Source of the DNA: Bugula neritina
Lineage: Eukaryota; Bryozoa; Gymnolaemata; Cheilostomatida; Bugulidae
Assembly: GCA_964035545.1 (NCBI GenBank)
Contig: OZ037766.1
Coordinates: forward strand, 6,053,722 to 6,117,721
Reading direction: 5' to 3'
Length of the DNA: 64,000 nt
Below the pieces are notes generated by a model. The model was given only the letters and a program-made list of their open reading frames with translations. It was not told where the DNA came from and made no database searches. Positions 24,952-36,234 of the stretch are shown here, piece by piece. The position numbers were made by a program, and so were the translations under genes. How positions within the stretch are numbered: the stretch's first letter is position 1; the number at the start of each line of letters is the position of its first letter.

Positions 24952-27734
24952 TTAAACTTTCTCTGCATTCTTCTGCATAGTAATCACTGTAGTTTGGGGA
25001 ATAAAGCTGGTAATCTCTTCTTCTTTATAGTCTTTCTCATCTACATCGTAAAAGCACAGTCACTGCATGACAAGGTTAACAACATTTAGGTGCAGTAGTG
25101 AAAAAAATTTAATAGGAATGCAAAGCCATCTTTTATTTTTAATAAGAACTTTTTGATAAAAACATAAAGTTTTGCTAAATTTATAACCTAGAACATGGCT
25201 TTTCTCCATTTTTGTATCTAATTGCTTCCTGAACACCATTATTATCAGTTTTATTCCAATCTATTAATAAAAACAATATTTTTGTGAACAGACTGAGAAT
25301 GAAATTAATAATAATGGTGGTCCTAAAGGAGATAGGTGCAGTAATGGAGAAATGCAGTGTTTGCTCAAATGTGCCACTAAGTCATAAGACCAAAGGTTTG
25401 CTAGTGAGAATTGTAAACAACCCATGCCTTCCAAATTCCAAACACCTATTTATACAATATAATAAATTACAAAGTTGTTTAATAACCATGATACTAATAT
25501 ATAGATTATTATACTAGATCAATAACAACTTCAGAACCCAGGTGTGTAGCTTGAGCAACTCAGTTAGTCAATTAAAATGATGATGCAATGCTATTATGTA
25601 ACATATACCATATACCTTACTACTTTTCCATCAGCCCTCCCCCCAAACCCCATATTATTAGTGAGTGTAGCTGCCTACTTACCATTGTGTCTTGTAACCG
25701 GAACACCCGTTAATTCATAGTTGCTCTCTTCATCATGCTTGTTTACTGCATCTTGTGCTACAAAAGAACATTCTTTGCAGCATTAAAATAATGAACGTGA
25801 CTTATCTAAATAGTCAAAGTATCTAGGTAAATATTTGTTTGCACAAATTAAAAAATCAACTGATAAACAAGCACCTTACAGTACAAGTTAGTAGTTAGAA
25901 TGACAGAATATCTAATGGCCGCAACAACAATTTTGTTATAGATATGAAAAACTGCATATTACATATTTTTTGCACAGTGTTCCCTCACTGAGCTATATAC
26001 CGCCATAGCCCCAAAACTTCAATTTGGGACATGGCAAATTACCAAATTTAACTCCCACGCAGATCCATCGAATCCAGCGATTTTATCCTTATACATAAGC
26101 CACAACACTGGGAGCCTATGGAGTTAGGGGTCTTATGGAATTCTGTGAGAAAGGGGACTGTGAGATACAGAGGGAACACTGTACTAAATACAAGTTAAGC
26201 AAGAAAGCCATAATTGTTATGAACTACATACTTAGTTATATAATACAGTATGCTGCCTGTGTGTGTGCATTATAGCAGGTAGTTGGATACACTTACGCAA
26301 CTCATGGGGTGTCGTTTCCATTGAAGCCTGTCTGTCTATGACTTGTAGTTGGAGTGGATCATCTCTAGAAGTTTGTTGAGACTTCTCACAGCCTAGATCT
26401 AATATTTCCATTTATCAATCAATACATATTGTTGCACTCATAATTTTTGAAATATAAAAGCTACACCTTCATGTATTTGTTTTAAAATCATGGGTGGGTG
26501 TAAAACAATTTCATTCATAAAGAAGGATAGTAGTATAAGCATAGTTAATCGTATAAGCATTATAGTTAATAGTATAAGCATAGTTAATAATATAAGTATA
26601 TAGTTAATAGTATAAGCATGGTTAATAGTATAAATTACCCACTGCATATATAACACACCTCCCTTATAGTAGACTAGAATAAAGTAATGAAATCAACAAG
26701 CTAATAGTTTGTGGCACAATATTTGCCATTCAAATGATTATGTAAAATTACATAAAAAGTATCAAAAGCAAAATTAATTACTAAGTGCACTTATAGTGCA
26801 GATATTTAATGTGACAAGTCTTGTTCAACATCCTTACTTCAGATAGTTTTGTTATAGCATATTATTCATTTTATTATTAGATCCAGAAATTTGACTTACC
26901 TGGCTTTAATTGGCTCTGTTTTTTACAAAATAACCCTAAAACATAAATATAGAAATTTAGCAACACGATGTAGTGTTATACAGCAACAATTATAAATGAA
27001 ATGTCTGTGTATATTTACAGATCAGGATGAAGCTAAATCTAACTGAACAAATGGCAAGACCAAGAATCCAATGTCAGAGGACAAGTTATTTGCAGCACTC
27101 ACTCTGTTTCAATGTTGAGCACTTGAATCCAAGAACAACTAGTATAACGAGAACAACTATTACAACGAGGGAGATTACTCCATATGATTTGAGTAAGATA
27201 GTCATCAAATCCGTAGTCTGATTGAAGCCCTCGCCTACTCTGTGATTGCCCACCGTACTGTTTGGTATTACTAGTTTCTTTTGCTGGCCAACTTTTTCAG
27301 ACTTGAGTGCTTCCCAGTATTCTATAAAGAGACATCACTCTTGAAGAGAATTAACCAAGAAATAACAGACTATGGTCAAGGTGTTGACTACAGTAATACA
27401 AATTTCATCAAGTTCTATACAAAGTCGATATTTCCTACTAACTTTTGCACTCATCAAGGCAGAGGTTGGATTTTGGAAACTTTCTACATTGCTGTGGACA
27501 AGAAAAAGGAGTCTGCTCGTCTATATATCCACAACTACGAGAAAAGTCTGTGTGATTTTGTAAATCTCTACAATGAGAATGTTTCCATAGTTTCCAGTTT
27601 GCTGGCACCTCTGCTTTGTCCTCGTCAGCTTCAGGTAAAATGGGGAACGGACTCTCAGGCACCTCTGCTGAAGACATTGTCGCACATTCCAACATCAAAG
27701 GAACCACCAGGCAGAATTTTCCAATCTGTACCAT
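24952..27734 (-). CDS. Cluster gene D: six-Cys type I membrane protein, 270 aa
   Basis: Six coding exons close exactly (813 nt): 27734-27443, 27321-27103, 26935-26900, 26398-26297, 25757-25683, 25040-24952. All introns are phase 1; the first donor is GTTAGT. Start MVQIGKFCLVVPLML (signal peptide). The ectodomain has NWKLWKHSHC, NHTDFSRSCG, FSCPQQC and NLCLDEC. The stalk begins KYWEALKSEKVG and carries NST and NQT glycosylation sites. The membrane helix is strongly hydrophobic, about VISLVVIVVLVILVVLGF. The tail is rich in Gln, Asp and Glu, with NYELTGVPV and a final exon DEKDYKEEEI. The end of the stalk-TM exon (LKQ) matches gene C and resembles gene A, which supports recent duplication. The plus-strand frame over the first exons is only its antisense. 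Confidence 0.85.
25973..26183. mobile_element. MITE, TACAGTG family, copy 3 (inverted)
   Basis: About 211 bp bounded by CACAGTGTTCCCTCACTGAG and GAGGGAACACTGTA. In reverse orientation its interior lines up with copies at 378 and 44,354, including ATTCCATAAGACC and TTGTGGCTTATGTA. It lies in an intron of gene D. Confidence 0.75.
26528..26640. repeat. AGTATAAGCATAGTTAAT tandem array
   Basis: About five degenerate units of 18-22 bp in an intron of gene D. Confidence 0.8.
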
Positions 27735-28653
27735 CCTTTATAAGTATCACATCAAAAAATTTATTTTATTATACATCCTAACTGAAACATTTTACAGCAA
27801 ATAGGACACACAATTTAACAGAGTTTCAAGTTTTTCATATATTATATAGCTATATTTCCTTTTAACTATAGCATGGTAAAATTTAGCTATAATAAACAGC
27901 ATCATGACCAACATATAGTTTCTCTAGTATCAGCATCAACAGACTGATAGCTATCTGATCTTAAGCAGCAATAATCCATCAGTTATAAATATAGCTTCTA
28001 TTTGAGAGTTTCATTGAAAATGCCTCAGTTGATTATGAATAAATAACTTAGAACTTTGTTAGGTTATCACAAAACTTCACCAATGAGAAAAATACCCTGT
28101 TGGCTGTTACCTTTGCTATCTAACTTAAAGTTAATCAACAATCTTATTTTATTATTACTACATTTTCGCTGATTTCATAGCTGTTCATTCTCATAGATGG
28201 ACTTTAATGAGCTACCGAATATTAGTGCCAAATCTTAGAAGTAATTGACTAATTCAATTAAAATTTGGAGTCTAATTGATTAGATTAAAGAAACCATCAT
28301 ACTCTCTACTCCTTACCTTTTTTTTCAGTGCCTCTGATAATAGCTTTGTTGAAAATTCAGATGTTAAAAGAGAATATCACTCAACTTTGAATTAAAACCT
28401 GTAACTTTCTATTTCAATTAGTAGCCACGTGAATATTTATAGAGCAGTGGCACCGTTCACCTTTTGTGAATAAATGAAGTGCTTCACTTATATTGATAGC
28501 TACTTTATCAAATGTCCCAATCTATGCATGATTTCATTGGCTATTCGGAAGAGGGGTGTGTCTGAAATTTGATGATATGCAAACAGAGGCAGGCTTTCTT
28601 CTTCACAAGCCATCATTCTATTATGCAATAATTGTTCTGATATATGCAGCAAC
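27735..28653. other. 5' region of gene D, otherwise empty
   Basis: The sequence upstream of the gene D start codon, where the promoter and a 5' UTR exon are expected by analogy with C and E. Neither could be fixed by sequence. Confidence 0.4.
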
Positions 28654-29221
28654 TGAGGGGGGGGGGTGACTCTTGCTTGAAAGGGGTGGATTTGCAGAAA
28701 TTCAGCAATATTCAAGGGAGCATCACAAAATTTTAAATATTCAATTATTTGAACAACTTTAGTTTTAATAGTTGATATATTATTTTCTGAGATTGTTGTA
28801 CACCCATGAAATTTGCTTTAGCAAAATTTTTTGATTTACAGTTGACAGATGAATGGAGCCTATGGTATAACGCATTGCTATTTTTATTCTCCAAATCGAA
28901 ACTTTTTGTTTTAGCATTTATAATGTCAATTTTGTATACAATTTTTAGTGTTTTAATAGTTCTCTAATTTTTCTGCCTTTTTCTACAATCCTGAAAATTG
29001 CAAACAAAAATTGGAATTACCTCATCTATTCAAAAATGCATTTTGTATAATGTCTTCGTTTTTTATCAAGTCCTTCTAGTATAAAATTAAAACTTAATCT
29101 GTTTTATTAGCTGATAGGTAATTTTATTAGCTGGTGGGTCATTTTCAAGTAATGATCAGAGCAGATACGCACGAACCCGAAACCCCTGCAAATCCACCCC
29201 TTTCAAGTAAAGCCCCCCTCA
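28654..29221. mobile_element. Non-autonomous element with about 40-bp terminal inverted repeats
   Basis: The left end begins TGAGGGGGGGG and includes CTTGAAAGGGGTGGATTTGC. The right end is its complement, with CTGCAAATCCACCCCTTTCA and a terminal CCCCCCTCA. The 500 bp between have no coding frame. No target duplication was recognised. Confidence 0.65.
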
Positions 29222-30466
29222 CAGGTAAAAGGTTACTTGCATATTGGGATTTAATAGAATGTAGGCTGCTTGATGATATATAGCGCCGAAGGTTAATGTT
29301 ATTGTGTTCCATCTGCCCATATCTCATATAGGCACCCTCACTAGAATGTCAAAGTAGTCCAAAACGCAGGCCTACAACCATATATGGCTGAGACGCGTAG
29401 GTTTAACTTGAATTAAAGATGAATCAACGATAAAAATTCACTATAAATATTTTTTCCTGGGGAGAGGAGATGTACCTTAGCTCTTTAAATTCAGGTAATT
29501 GGTTTCTAAGCATTTGCAGTGTCAATATTTGCCCTTCAAGTATTGCCGCCACTATTTAGATGTGTGGCTTCTAACTAAGTTAATTGTATTCACCAAATTC
29601 TGCTTTAATTGTTTAAACTCTCTATATCTTTGCACAAGCCTCTAATGTCTCTCAAAGTGGTCTGCTTAAACTACAGGAGCAGTGATCACTATTTGTCTTG
29701 CCAGGATTCAAACCCCATGACCTAGCAAATCTTATACTACACTCACTCTAACAGTGGTTGCTTTTCTGTATTCATCTAGATTCTAGTAACCATACCAGAT
29801 TAAACATTGCTTTTTTATGGATCGAACCGGGATTGATTAATTCCTTTATATTGCTTCGAATAGTACAGTAGTACAATCTTAAAATATTTGCCAGTTTAAC
29901 AAGTCTATAGTTAGAGGAAAGCTATCAACCATATGTGACAAAAAGTTAAAAATAACTCAGAATAAATGCTAGCAACACTTAGTCTAACTCGAGTATAGTT
30001 TTGTTTTATAAATAACTATTATATTTGTCAAAAGTTGGCTGTATTTAAAATATTGTTAAACGGAAGAACAATTCATTTGGAGAGCATACTGAAGGAATGC
30101 AAAAATAATATAACTTACTGTAATATATAAAAACATGAGCTTTTTTCAGTTTGTTTACTATATTATACCTGCTACATTATAATATTATGAAAAAATGTAA
30201 AGTGTTAAATATTTTAGTAGAAAACAGCTCTAAGGCATTGTTCATATATCAGGATAAAAGTTAAAACTACTGGTGGTGGTTCAAAATTGAAAAATGTAAA
30301 AAACATGAAAAATAGTTACCAACTAATGATAGCTGTCAGAAACAGCTGACTAGCTCATGATACTCATACCTTAGATACAATCTGAGGTAATTCTTGGAAC
30401 AAAGCATTACATGTTATAATATAATCATAATCTCCAGTATAGTGTAGCTCTTCTGTGGGCACAAAC
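29222..30466. other. Intergenic; tRNA-derived repeat fragment possible
   Basis: No gene seen. On the minus strand near 29,700-29,720 a GGGTTTGAATCCTGG segment looks like a Pol III B box, but the flanks do not fold as a tRNA. A SINE remnant is the likeliest reading. Confidence 0.4.
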
Positions 30467-33400
30467 TTAATAATATTTTCTTTTGTTATAGGGAAGATTT
30501 TCGGAGAAGGATCTTTGCCTACGGCACTGCAAATGAAATACACTTCAAAAATATAATATTTATCAACAATACGCCCCCCCCCACCGAGATTGACAGGAGA
30601 TAACTCCTCGTTTTCCAGGCACTGACTCAATTGTCATAAAAATTCTATAGGCTGTTTTGGTCCTTTATTTTTAACACAGATGCCTGGATAGAACATACCT
30701 ATAAATCTATGTCTATATATTATACTTACAGAGCACAGACCAAAGTACCATGGCTAAAACTAATGTTTCAACCAAAGCATAATATTTAAAGAGTGAGTGA
30801 ACTCAAGCATTATTTGCTCATTTTTAGCATTAGAGACAAACAACCATGCAGCCATTATTTGTTCAATGCTTCAGCAACTTTATAAGGAATATAATTAGTT
30901 TGTTTAATTCATAGGTTTTTAATGAACTAATTATGTACTATAGTTGATTACCTCTTTAGCTTTCTTTCTAGCCTCTTCAGCAGTTCGTGGAAGTAGTAGG
31001 GTGTTGTCAAAAGCAATCTCTGAAAAAACGTCATGCTTCTCATCATTGGGCTCATCATCAGTGTCTAAAATTTATAATAATGTATAATGCATTGTAGTAC
31101 AATACCCTACGTAGAATATAATACTTGCAAATTGTAATATAGTATCAAAATATTACAGAACAAAAGATGAATTTTTTCAAAACAATGTTTATGATCATAT
31201 ATTTACAAAATATCCAATTGTTCAACATTAGCATTTTTTACTATTGCTCATATGAGCATAATTACAATATAATTGTAATATGTTGATAACTATTTTAAGC
31301 TTTGACTTTTTTATAATAAAAAGTTTATGACAGCATTAAAAAAGTTTTCATGTGTAGCGCTCAGCTAAATCAATTACAGGGCCTCTAATTTTGAAATAAT
31401 TGCTTTCTGTTATATATAGCACAATTTTGTTTAAGTTCAAAATATCTTTTACAATATACCTATGTATGTATATGCAAACTAAAGTTTTTTATATGGAACT
31501 TGTGTTAAATGAAAAAGATTGCAAAAAAATTATGTTTTTGAGAGATCATACTAAACTCACACTCTAAACAAAATATTAAATAAAACATAATCAACAAGAA
31601 TATAAGTTATTAGAAGTCATCCGCAGCTGTAGCTATATATAAATAAATTTCTAATAATGGCTATATAGCTTCTACTCACCAGTGGCATATGCACTCAGGT
31701 GCTCCGACAAGGACTCCCTCACACTTTTTCCTTCTAATTCTGAGAATTTATGTCTATAAGCAACACCCCCAGTGGCCAGTATCTCACATTCTTTTACTAA
31801 AATATTGTTTATGACAATCAAATATGCAATTAATAATTACTAATTAAATTATTACAAAATAGGATTATGGTCATGCACAGTAGTGCTTTACTATAAGTGT
31901 AGAAAGACAACTTCACTGCAAATATAACCCACCGTCAACAAAATCTAATATAGCGCGATACAATATGCAACCAATAATAGCTAAATTCTAAATCTCCTAA
32001 AAGCCAACAAGCATAATTATTGAGAATAATGGTGAATTTTGTTTTGCCCAGCATAATTAAAACAGGGACCAATATATTGTGCAAGTTTTCCACTAGCAAC
32101 AAATAACATCCTGTTTCGGCCACTTGCATGTTTGCAGGCAGCCTGTTGACATGACCCGCTATTATGTAAAAATTACGATCAGACTGGTATTGGTTACTTT
32201 CAGCACTAATATTTGCTTGATATACAGTATACTAAATCGCTGCGTTTCCATGACTGCTGCCCATTATTCTAATAAAAGCCCCCCCCCCCCAAGGATTAAT
32301 TGTGGTTTGTGGTTTGCATTAATTTATAGTTGTGGTTTTATTCCACGTAACTATAATATTTTCATTAGCCTAATGAAAATATTATACATTTACATAATGG
32401 AACGTAAAGATATACCGTGCTCATTACTAGATTTCAAAAATATAAAACAGGAGGTACTTGACTCACAGCCAGCCTCACCACTAGTTGCTCTAGGGTGAAC
32501 CCTATAACTGGGGAATAGTAAAATACTCATGCCCACCCTTGGCGATGAGGGGGTAACACCATATTCTCCTGTACTGTACAGAGAACCCTTGTGTAGAGTG
32601 ATGATATTGTAGCCCTTATATACTCGCTGCTTAATATAAGCATACCTTACATACAGTATGATCAAAGAGTACTTATATCCTTTAGATACACTTAGCCATG
32701 TTTAAAGAGTATAACATACTTTACTTACTCTCACCATCCGTAATTCGTTTTGCTGACAGGCCAGTTTCATTGATGCGTCTTATGGCTTGCTGCCTCGAAG
32801 GCTTTCCAGGCTCAGCTGGAAGATACATTGTAAAACTCTATAATTATATTTCAATTAGTACATTTAAATCATTTTAAAGGTTTATAGAACTAATTTAATT
32901 TAACTAATTTAACATTGTAATTTAAAATTATTAATATGAAAATTCAACTTAGCTCACAACCCTTCATATTGCTAAACACAGTTTCAAGTCTTGACTTCAT
33001 TGTCGAACAAAAAATAAAAAATGCATGTGTGGCATGTCACCGTGGTAATAATTATAGAGGCTTCCTCCATAGGATAAATCGCCCGCTGGCTAAAATTTAA
33101 ACTCCAGTGATGTAAAGCTGTTTTAATTTTGTTGTTTGAAAATAAACCCTATTGATGATAATCTAGCCTCACTTTCAAAGCAAGCGTGCAGCATACTTTC
33201 TAATGAGTGATTCATACCATTACGAGTTTCTTATTTATGGACCATGCTAATTTTAGCAGTTGACTTAATATTAATTTTTACTAGTTTTTTCCTACAATAT
33301 ATTATAGTTATAAGTCACACAACTTTTAAACCTGTCAACATTATTATTTATAAACCATCTTACATTTCTCAGCATCAGTCTCAGGCTTAGCTGAAGGTGC

Positions 33401-34709
33401 TGAGCATTCATCTTCTTGTTTTATGGTGGCTTTATGGGCCTGCCCATTTAGAGATAGAGAGTCACAGCTGGGAACCAAGGCATACTCATAGCCATGCTGT
33501 TTAACTGTAATACAACACAGCAAGTCATGACTACTAGGTGAATGATTACTAACTAAGAAAACACGGTGTTACTGCGACTATTGTTATAACAAACAAACAG
33601 TATAATTCAGATAAATATTTCCTTTGCTAGATAAGCGGTGTGGTGATAATGGTGCTATCCATATACCTTGGTTATTGAATCTATGAGACTGTCTCAGTCT
33701 AATAGCTGATACCACAGCAATAAAGCAGACAACTATGAGCAATACTGCCAATAGCGATGCCACCACTATCAGCAACATCTTGATTTCATTCTGTTTAATC
33801 GGATCCAAATACAGCCTGTGGGATGTTTCAGCTGGTAGGTCTGAGACCGTAGGGCTTCCGGTAGTAGCAGTGGTTGTAGCAGTAGCAGTAGTTGTAGGGG
33901 GCACTCGACATTTCTCCCTATATTCTGCACATTTTACCAAATAGTAATTTTATGACAACACATAGGGAAAGAGTACTATACAGTGAAACGAAAGACATTA
34001 TATTAATGATGTTTACAACATGCATACATACAAACATACATACACTACATACATACATACCTAGACATACTAAAGTATAGTATGATGCCAGAAATAAAAC
34101 ACTCTATAGAAGTGTACATAAATATGACTCAGATTGTCATAACAACTGCAAACTATTTTTTTAGTTCCTAAAATAATTCTGAAATTTACATAGCCAATTC
34201 AAAACTTCAAAGTTTTGAATACTTTGTTAAATTTTCTGGCTTTACTGGGCAATTTTTTCTATCAAAACTTCTGGATTTAAACAGATAGCACGACATGTGC
34301 TATCGTTTCAAGCAAAAAATCATTTTGAATCAGTAGTGGTGAGTTTGACTTACATTTAACCGACTGTGGTCTGCGAAATTGAGTATCTCAGCTATAGTTC
34401 CTTACCTACACAGTATTCATCGCTACACCAAGTAGATGGGAATTTGCTGCAACTTTCTTTACAGGACACATAGCCTAACGCCACTTCAGCACAATTGTAC
34501 TTGAAATTGGGATAATCTTGAAGTAGTTCATCATTACACTCCCAGTTTTCCCATTTGCATTCCACAGGATCCTCATAAACAGTCGTAGTAGATGGATTAA
34601 CAAGCCCAGGAACCTGCACTGCAACCTCCCGGGAGTCATTGTTGCTGAAGTAATTGCCTGCACATAGTGACAGGATGCACACACCGAAGCAGGGTTTGAC
34701 TCGAGTCAT
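30467..34709 (-). CDS. Cluster gene E: six-Cys type I membrane protein, about 357 aa, interrupted upstream
   Basis: The largest family member. Coding exons: 34709-34406, 33924-33667, 33504-33364, 32815-32735, 31796-31680, 31064-30952, and a tentative last exon 30526-30467. Start MTRVKPCFGVCILSLCAG (signal). The ectodomain carries ECKWENWEC, YPNFKYNC, VSCKESC and WCSDEYC, so it has two extra cysteines. The stalk begins EYREKCR and continues Thr-rich. The membrane helix is about MLLIVVASLLAVLLIVVCFI. The long tail has HGYEYALVPSCDS (a YxxPhi-type YALV), basic RRINETGLSAKR and acidic DTDDEPNDEK segments. Introns are phase 1 except the last, which is phase 0. A Ty3/Gypsy element sits directly before the ATG. 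An upstream ATG supplied by the antisense LTR would add six residues in frame. Confidence 0.8.
34019..34066. repeat. CATA-type microsatellite
   Basis: Short imperfect CATACATA run in an intron of gene E. Confidence 0.8.
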
Positions 34710-34711
34710 AT

Positions 34712-35278
34712 TGTGATAGATTCTCATCCTCTACTGTTCTCAAGTAACTGCGTGTGTCAGTATTATAATTACTGTTGCGTATATTTTGAATGCTGTAATT
34801 GTAGCTAAGTTGCACTAGCTTTCTAATGCCTTGTTATTGTGATTAAGCTTTCAGTATAATGTAATTTTTATTAAATACGCATTTCCAGAGTTATTTTCCC
34901 TTTTTGCTATTTCATCGTTTTGCATTAATACTGATACTGGAAATTTGTGTAGCTTTTATGAATGCCTTCAATAGGTTGTTATTATAGCTAAATTCTTGGC
35001 CTATTGAATTATTCATTCTCCTTTGTCTATTTTTCTTTTGTTACTGTCAAGCTTAACTTTCTTTTGTCTGTTGGAACATTCTAGATGTGAATTCTTGTGT
35101 ATAAAAGCAGGCGAGTTTCCAGTGTAGCTTCAGACTACTACTGGAGCTCGCTGGTAGTAGGACCACATGAGCTGTATCTGATACAATAAAGGTTATCCTC
35201 ATTTGTACTCAAATACTTGGCTTATTCTTTCTAGAGCATGTAGGCACTAGTTGCATTCAGAACCCACAGTTTACTACA
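34712..35278 (+). repeat. 5' LTR
   Basis: 567 bp, starting TGTGATAG and ending TTACTACA. A TATAAAAG box lies at about 35,100 and an AATAAA signal at 35,185-35,190, so transcription should start roughly 25-30 bp after the TATA box and end shortly after the signal. Confidence 0.95.
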
Positions 35279-35279
35279 T

Positions 35280-35297
35280 TGGTGGCAGCAGTGGGAT
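35280..35297 (+). other. Primer-binding site
   Basis: TGGTGGCAGCAGTGGGAT begins one base after the 5' LTR. TGG pairs with the CCA end of a tRNA. Which tRNA is used was not determined. Confidence 0.7.
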
Positions 35298-35328
35298 TTT
35301 CGAATAACTAGTTGCCGAGCGGCGCGCA

Positions 35329-36234
35329 ATGGCCCCAGGGGACTCAGCCCCTGAGGCAGCAACACCACCAGCCCTCACTGTTGAGGCGCTGGTCACAGCC
35401 CTCCAGAGATTGCGGGGTCAAGGACAGGCATCACCTGGTGACAGGTATCGCCTCCAGCCCCCGAATTTCGGAGGAGAAGGAGACGTAGAGCAATTCATCA
35501 GGGAGTTCCAGGATGTGGCCACCATCGCTGAATGGCCAGTACGGGTGCGCATCCTCCAACTCCGGGCCTGTCTGACAGGCCGGGCCAAGAGCTTCGCTCT
35601 TGGGCCTGATGAAGAGCACATCATGCGGGCTCTCAGAGCCCGGTTTGGCCTAACAGCCGAAGAAGCAGCTGATCATTTGCAGATAATGAGGAGGGACCGG
35701 AGGACTCCTCTGGAAGATCACGCTAACGAGGTAGAGCGCCTGGCTCAGGCTGCTTTCGGTCAAGCCACTGGCGACGCCCGGAAGCGCCTCGTTTATAACG
35801 CGTTCTTCCGGAGCGTTAATCACCCGGACCTGCAGCGATACTGGCTGGCCGCCAAGGTCAACAGTATAGAAGAAGCACTGGAAATGGGGAAGGCTTACTT
35901 CCAGGTGGAAGAGCCTAGGCGACCGAGCTATACAGCCCGCCAAGTGGTCGAGGAGCATGAGGAGACCACCCCACTTCCAACTCCACAGGTAGCAGCAGCT
36001 GCAACTAAATCACCCGAGCAGATGCAGCTCACCATGTTAATGGACATGATGAAAGGCCTGCAGGCTACGGTGACGAAGTTGCAGAGCGAACAGGCGGATA
36101 GGCGGGCTCCCCGATCACGGGACAACCCTGTCCGCCCATCTCTGCTAACCTGTTGGGGGTGCGGGGCGCAAGGGCACGTGAGGAGGCACTGCCCTAGAGG
36201 CCAAGGGCCTTTAAACACCCAAGGCTCACGGTAA
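35329..36234 (+). CDS. gag: Retrotransposon Gag polyprotein, 301 aa
   Basis: Structural protein of the element, forming the particle that packages its RNA. The ATG at 35329 is the first in the transcript leader after the LTR, and the stop is TAA at 36232. The middle region (about residues 45-200) has the helical pattern of Ty3/Gypsy capsids (FGGEGDVEQFIREFQ, ending AYFQVEEPRR). A single CCHC zinc knuckle, CWGCGAQGHVRRHC, occupies residues 275-288 and should bind RNA. The gag frame overlaps the pol frame by about 37 bp; a slippery heptamer near its 3' end allows some ribosomes to continue into pol. Confidence 0.92.
   Translation: MAPGDSAPEAATPPALTVEALVTALQRLRGQGQASPGDRYRLQPPNFGGEGDVEQFIREFQDVATIAEWPVRVRILQLRACLTGRAKSFALGPDEEHIMRALRARFGLTAEEAADHLQIMRRDRRTPLEDHANEVERLAQAAFGQATGDARKRLVYNAFFRSVNHPDLQRYWLAAKVNSIEEALEMGKAYFQVEEPRRPSYTARQVVEEHEETTPLPTPQVAAAATKSPEQMQLTMLMDMMKGLQATVTKLQSEQADRRAPRSRDNPVRPSLLTCWGCGAQGHVRRHCPRGQGPLNTQGSR

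Noticed and set aside
27281-27781. 166-codon plus-strand frame
   Set aside because: It is antisense to gene D exons 1 and 2, which have signal peptide, conserved cysteines and splice sites.
29640-29760. tRNA gene on the minus strand
   Set aside because: B-box-like sequence but no convincing acceptor stem, anticodon arm or A box.
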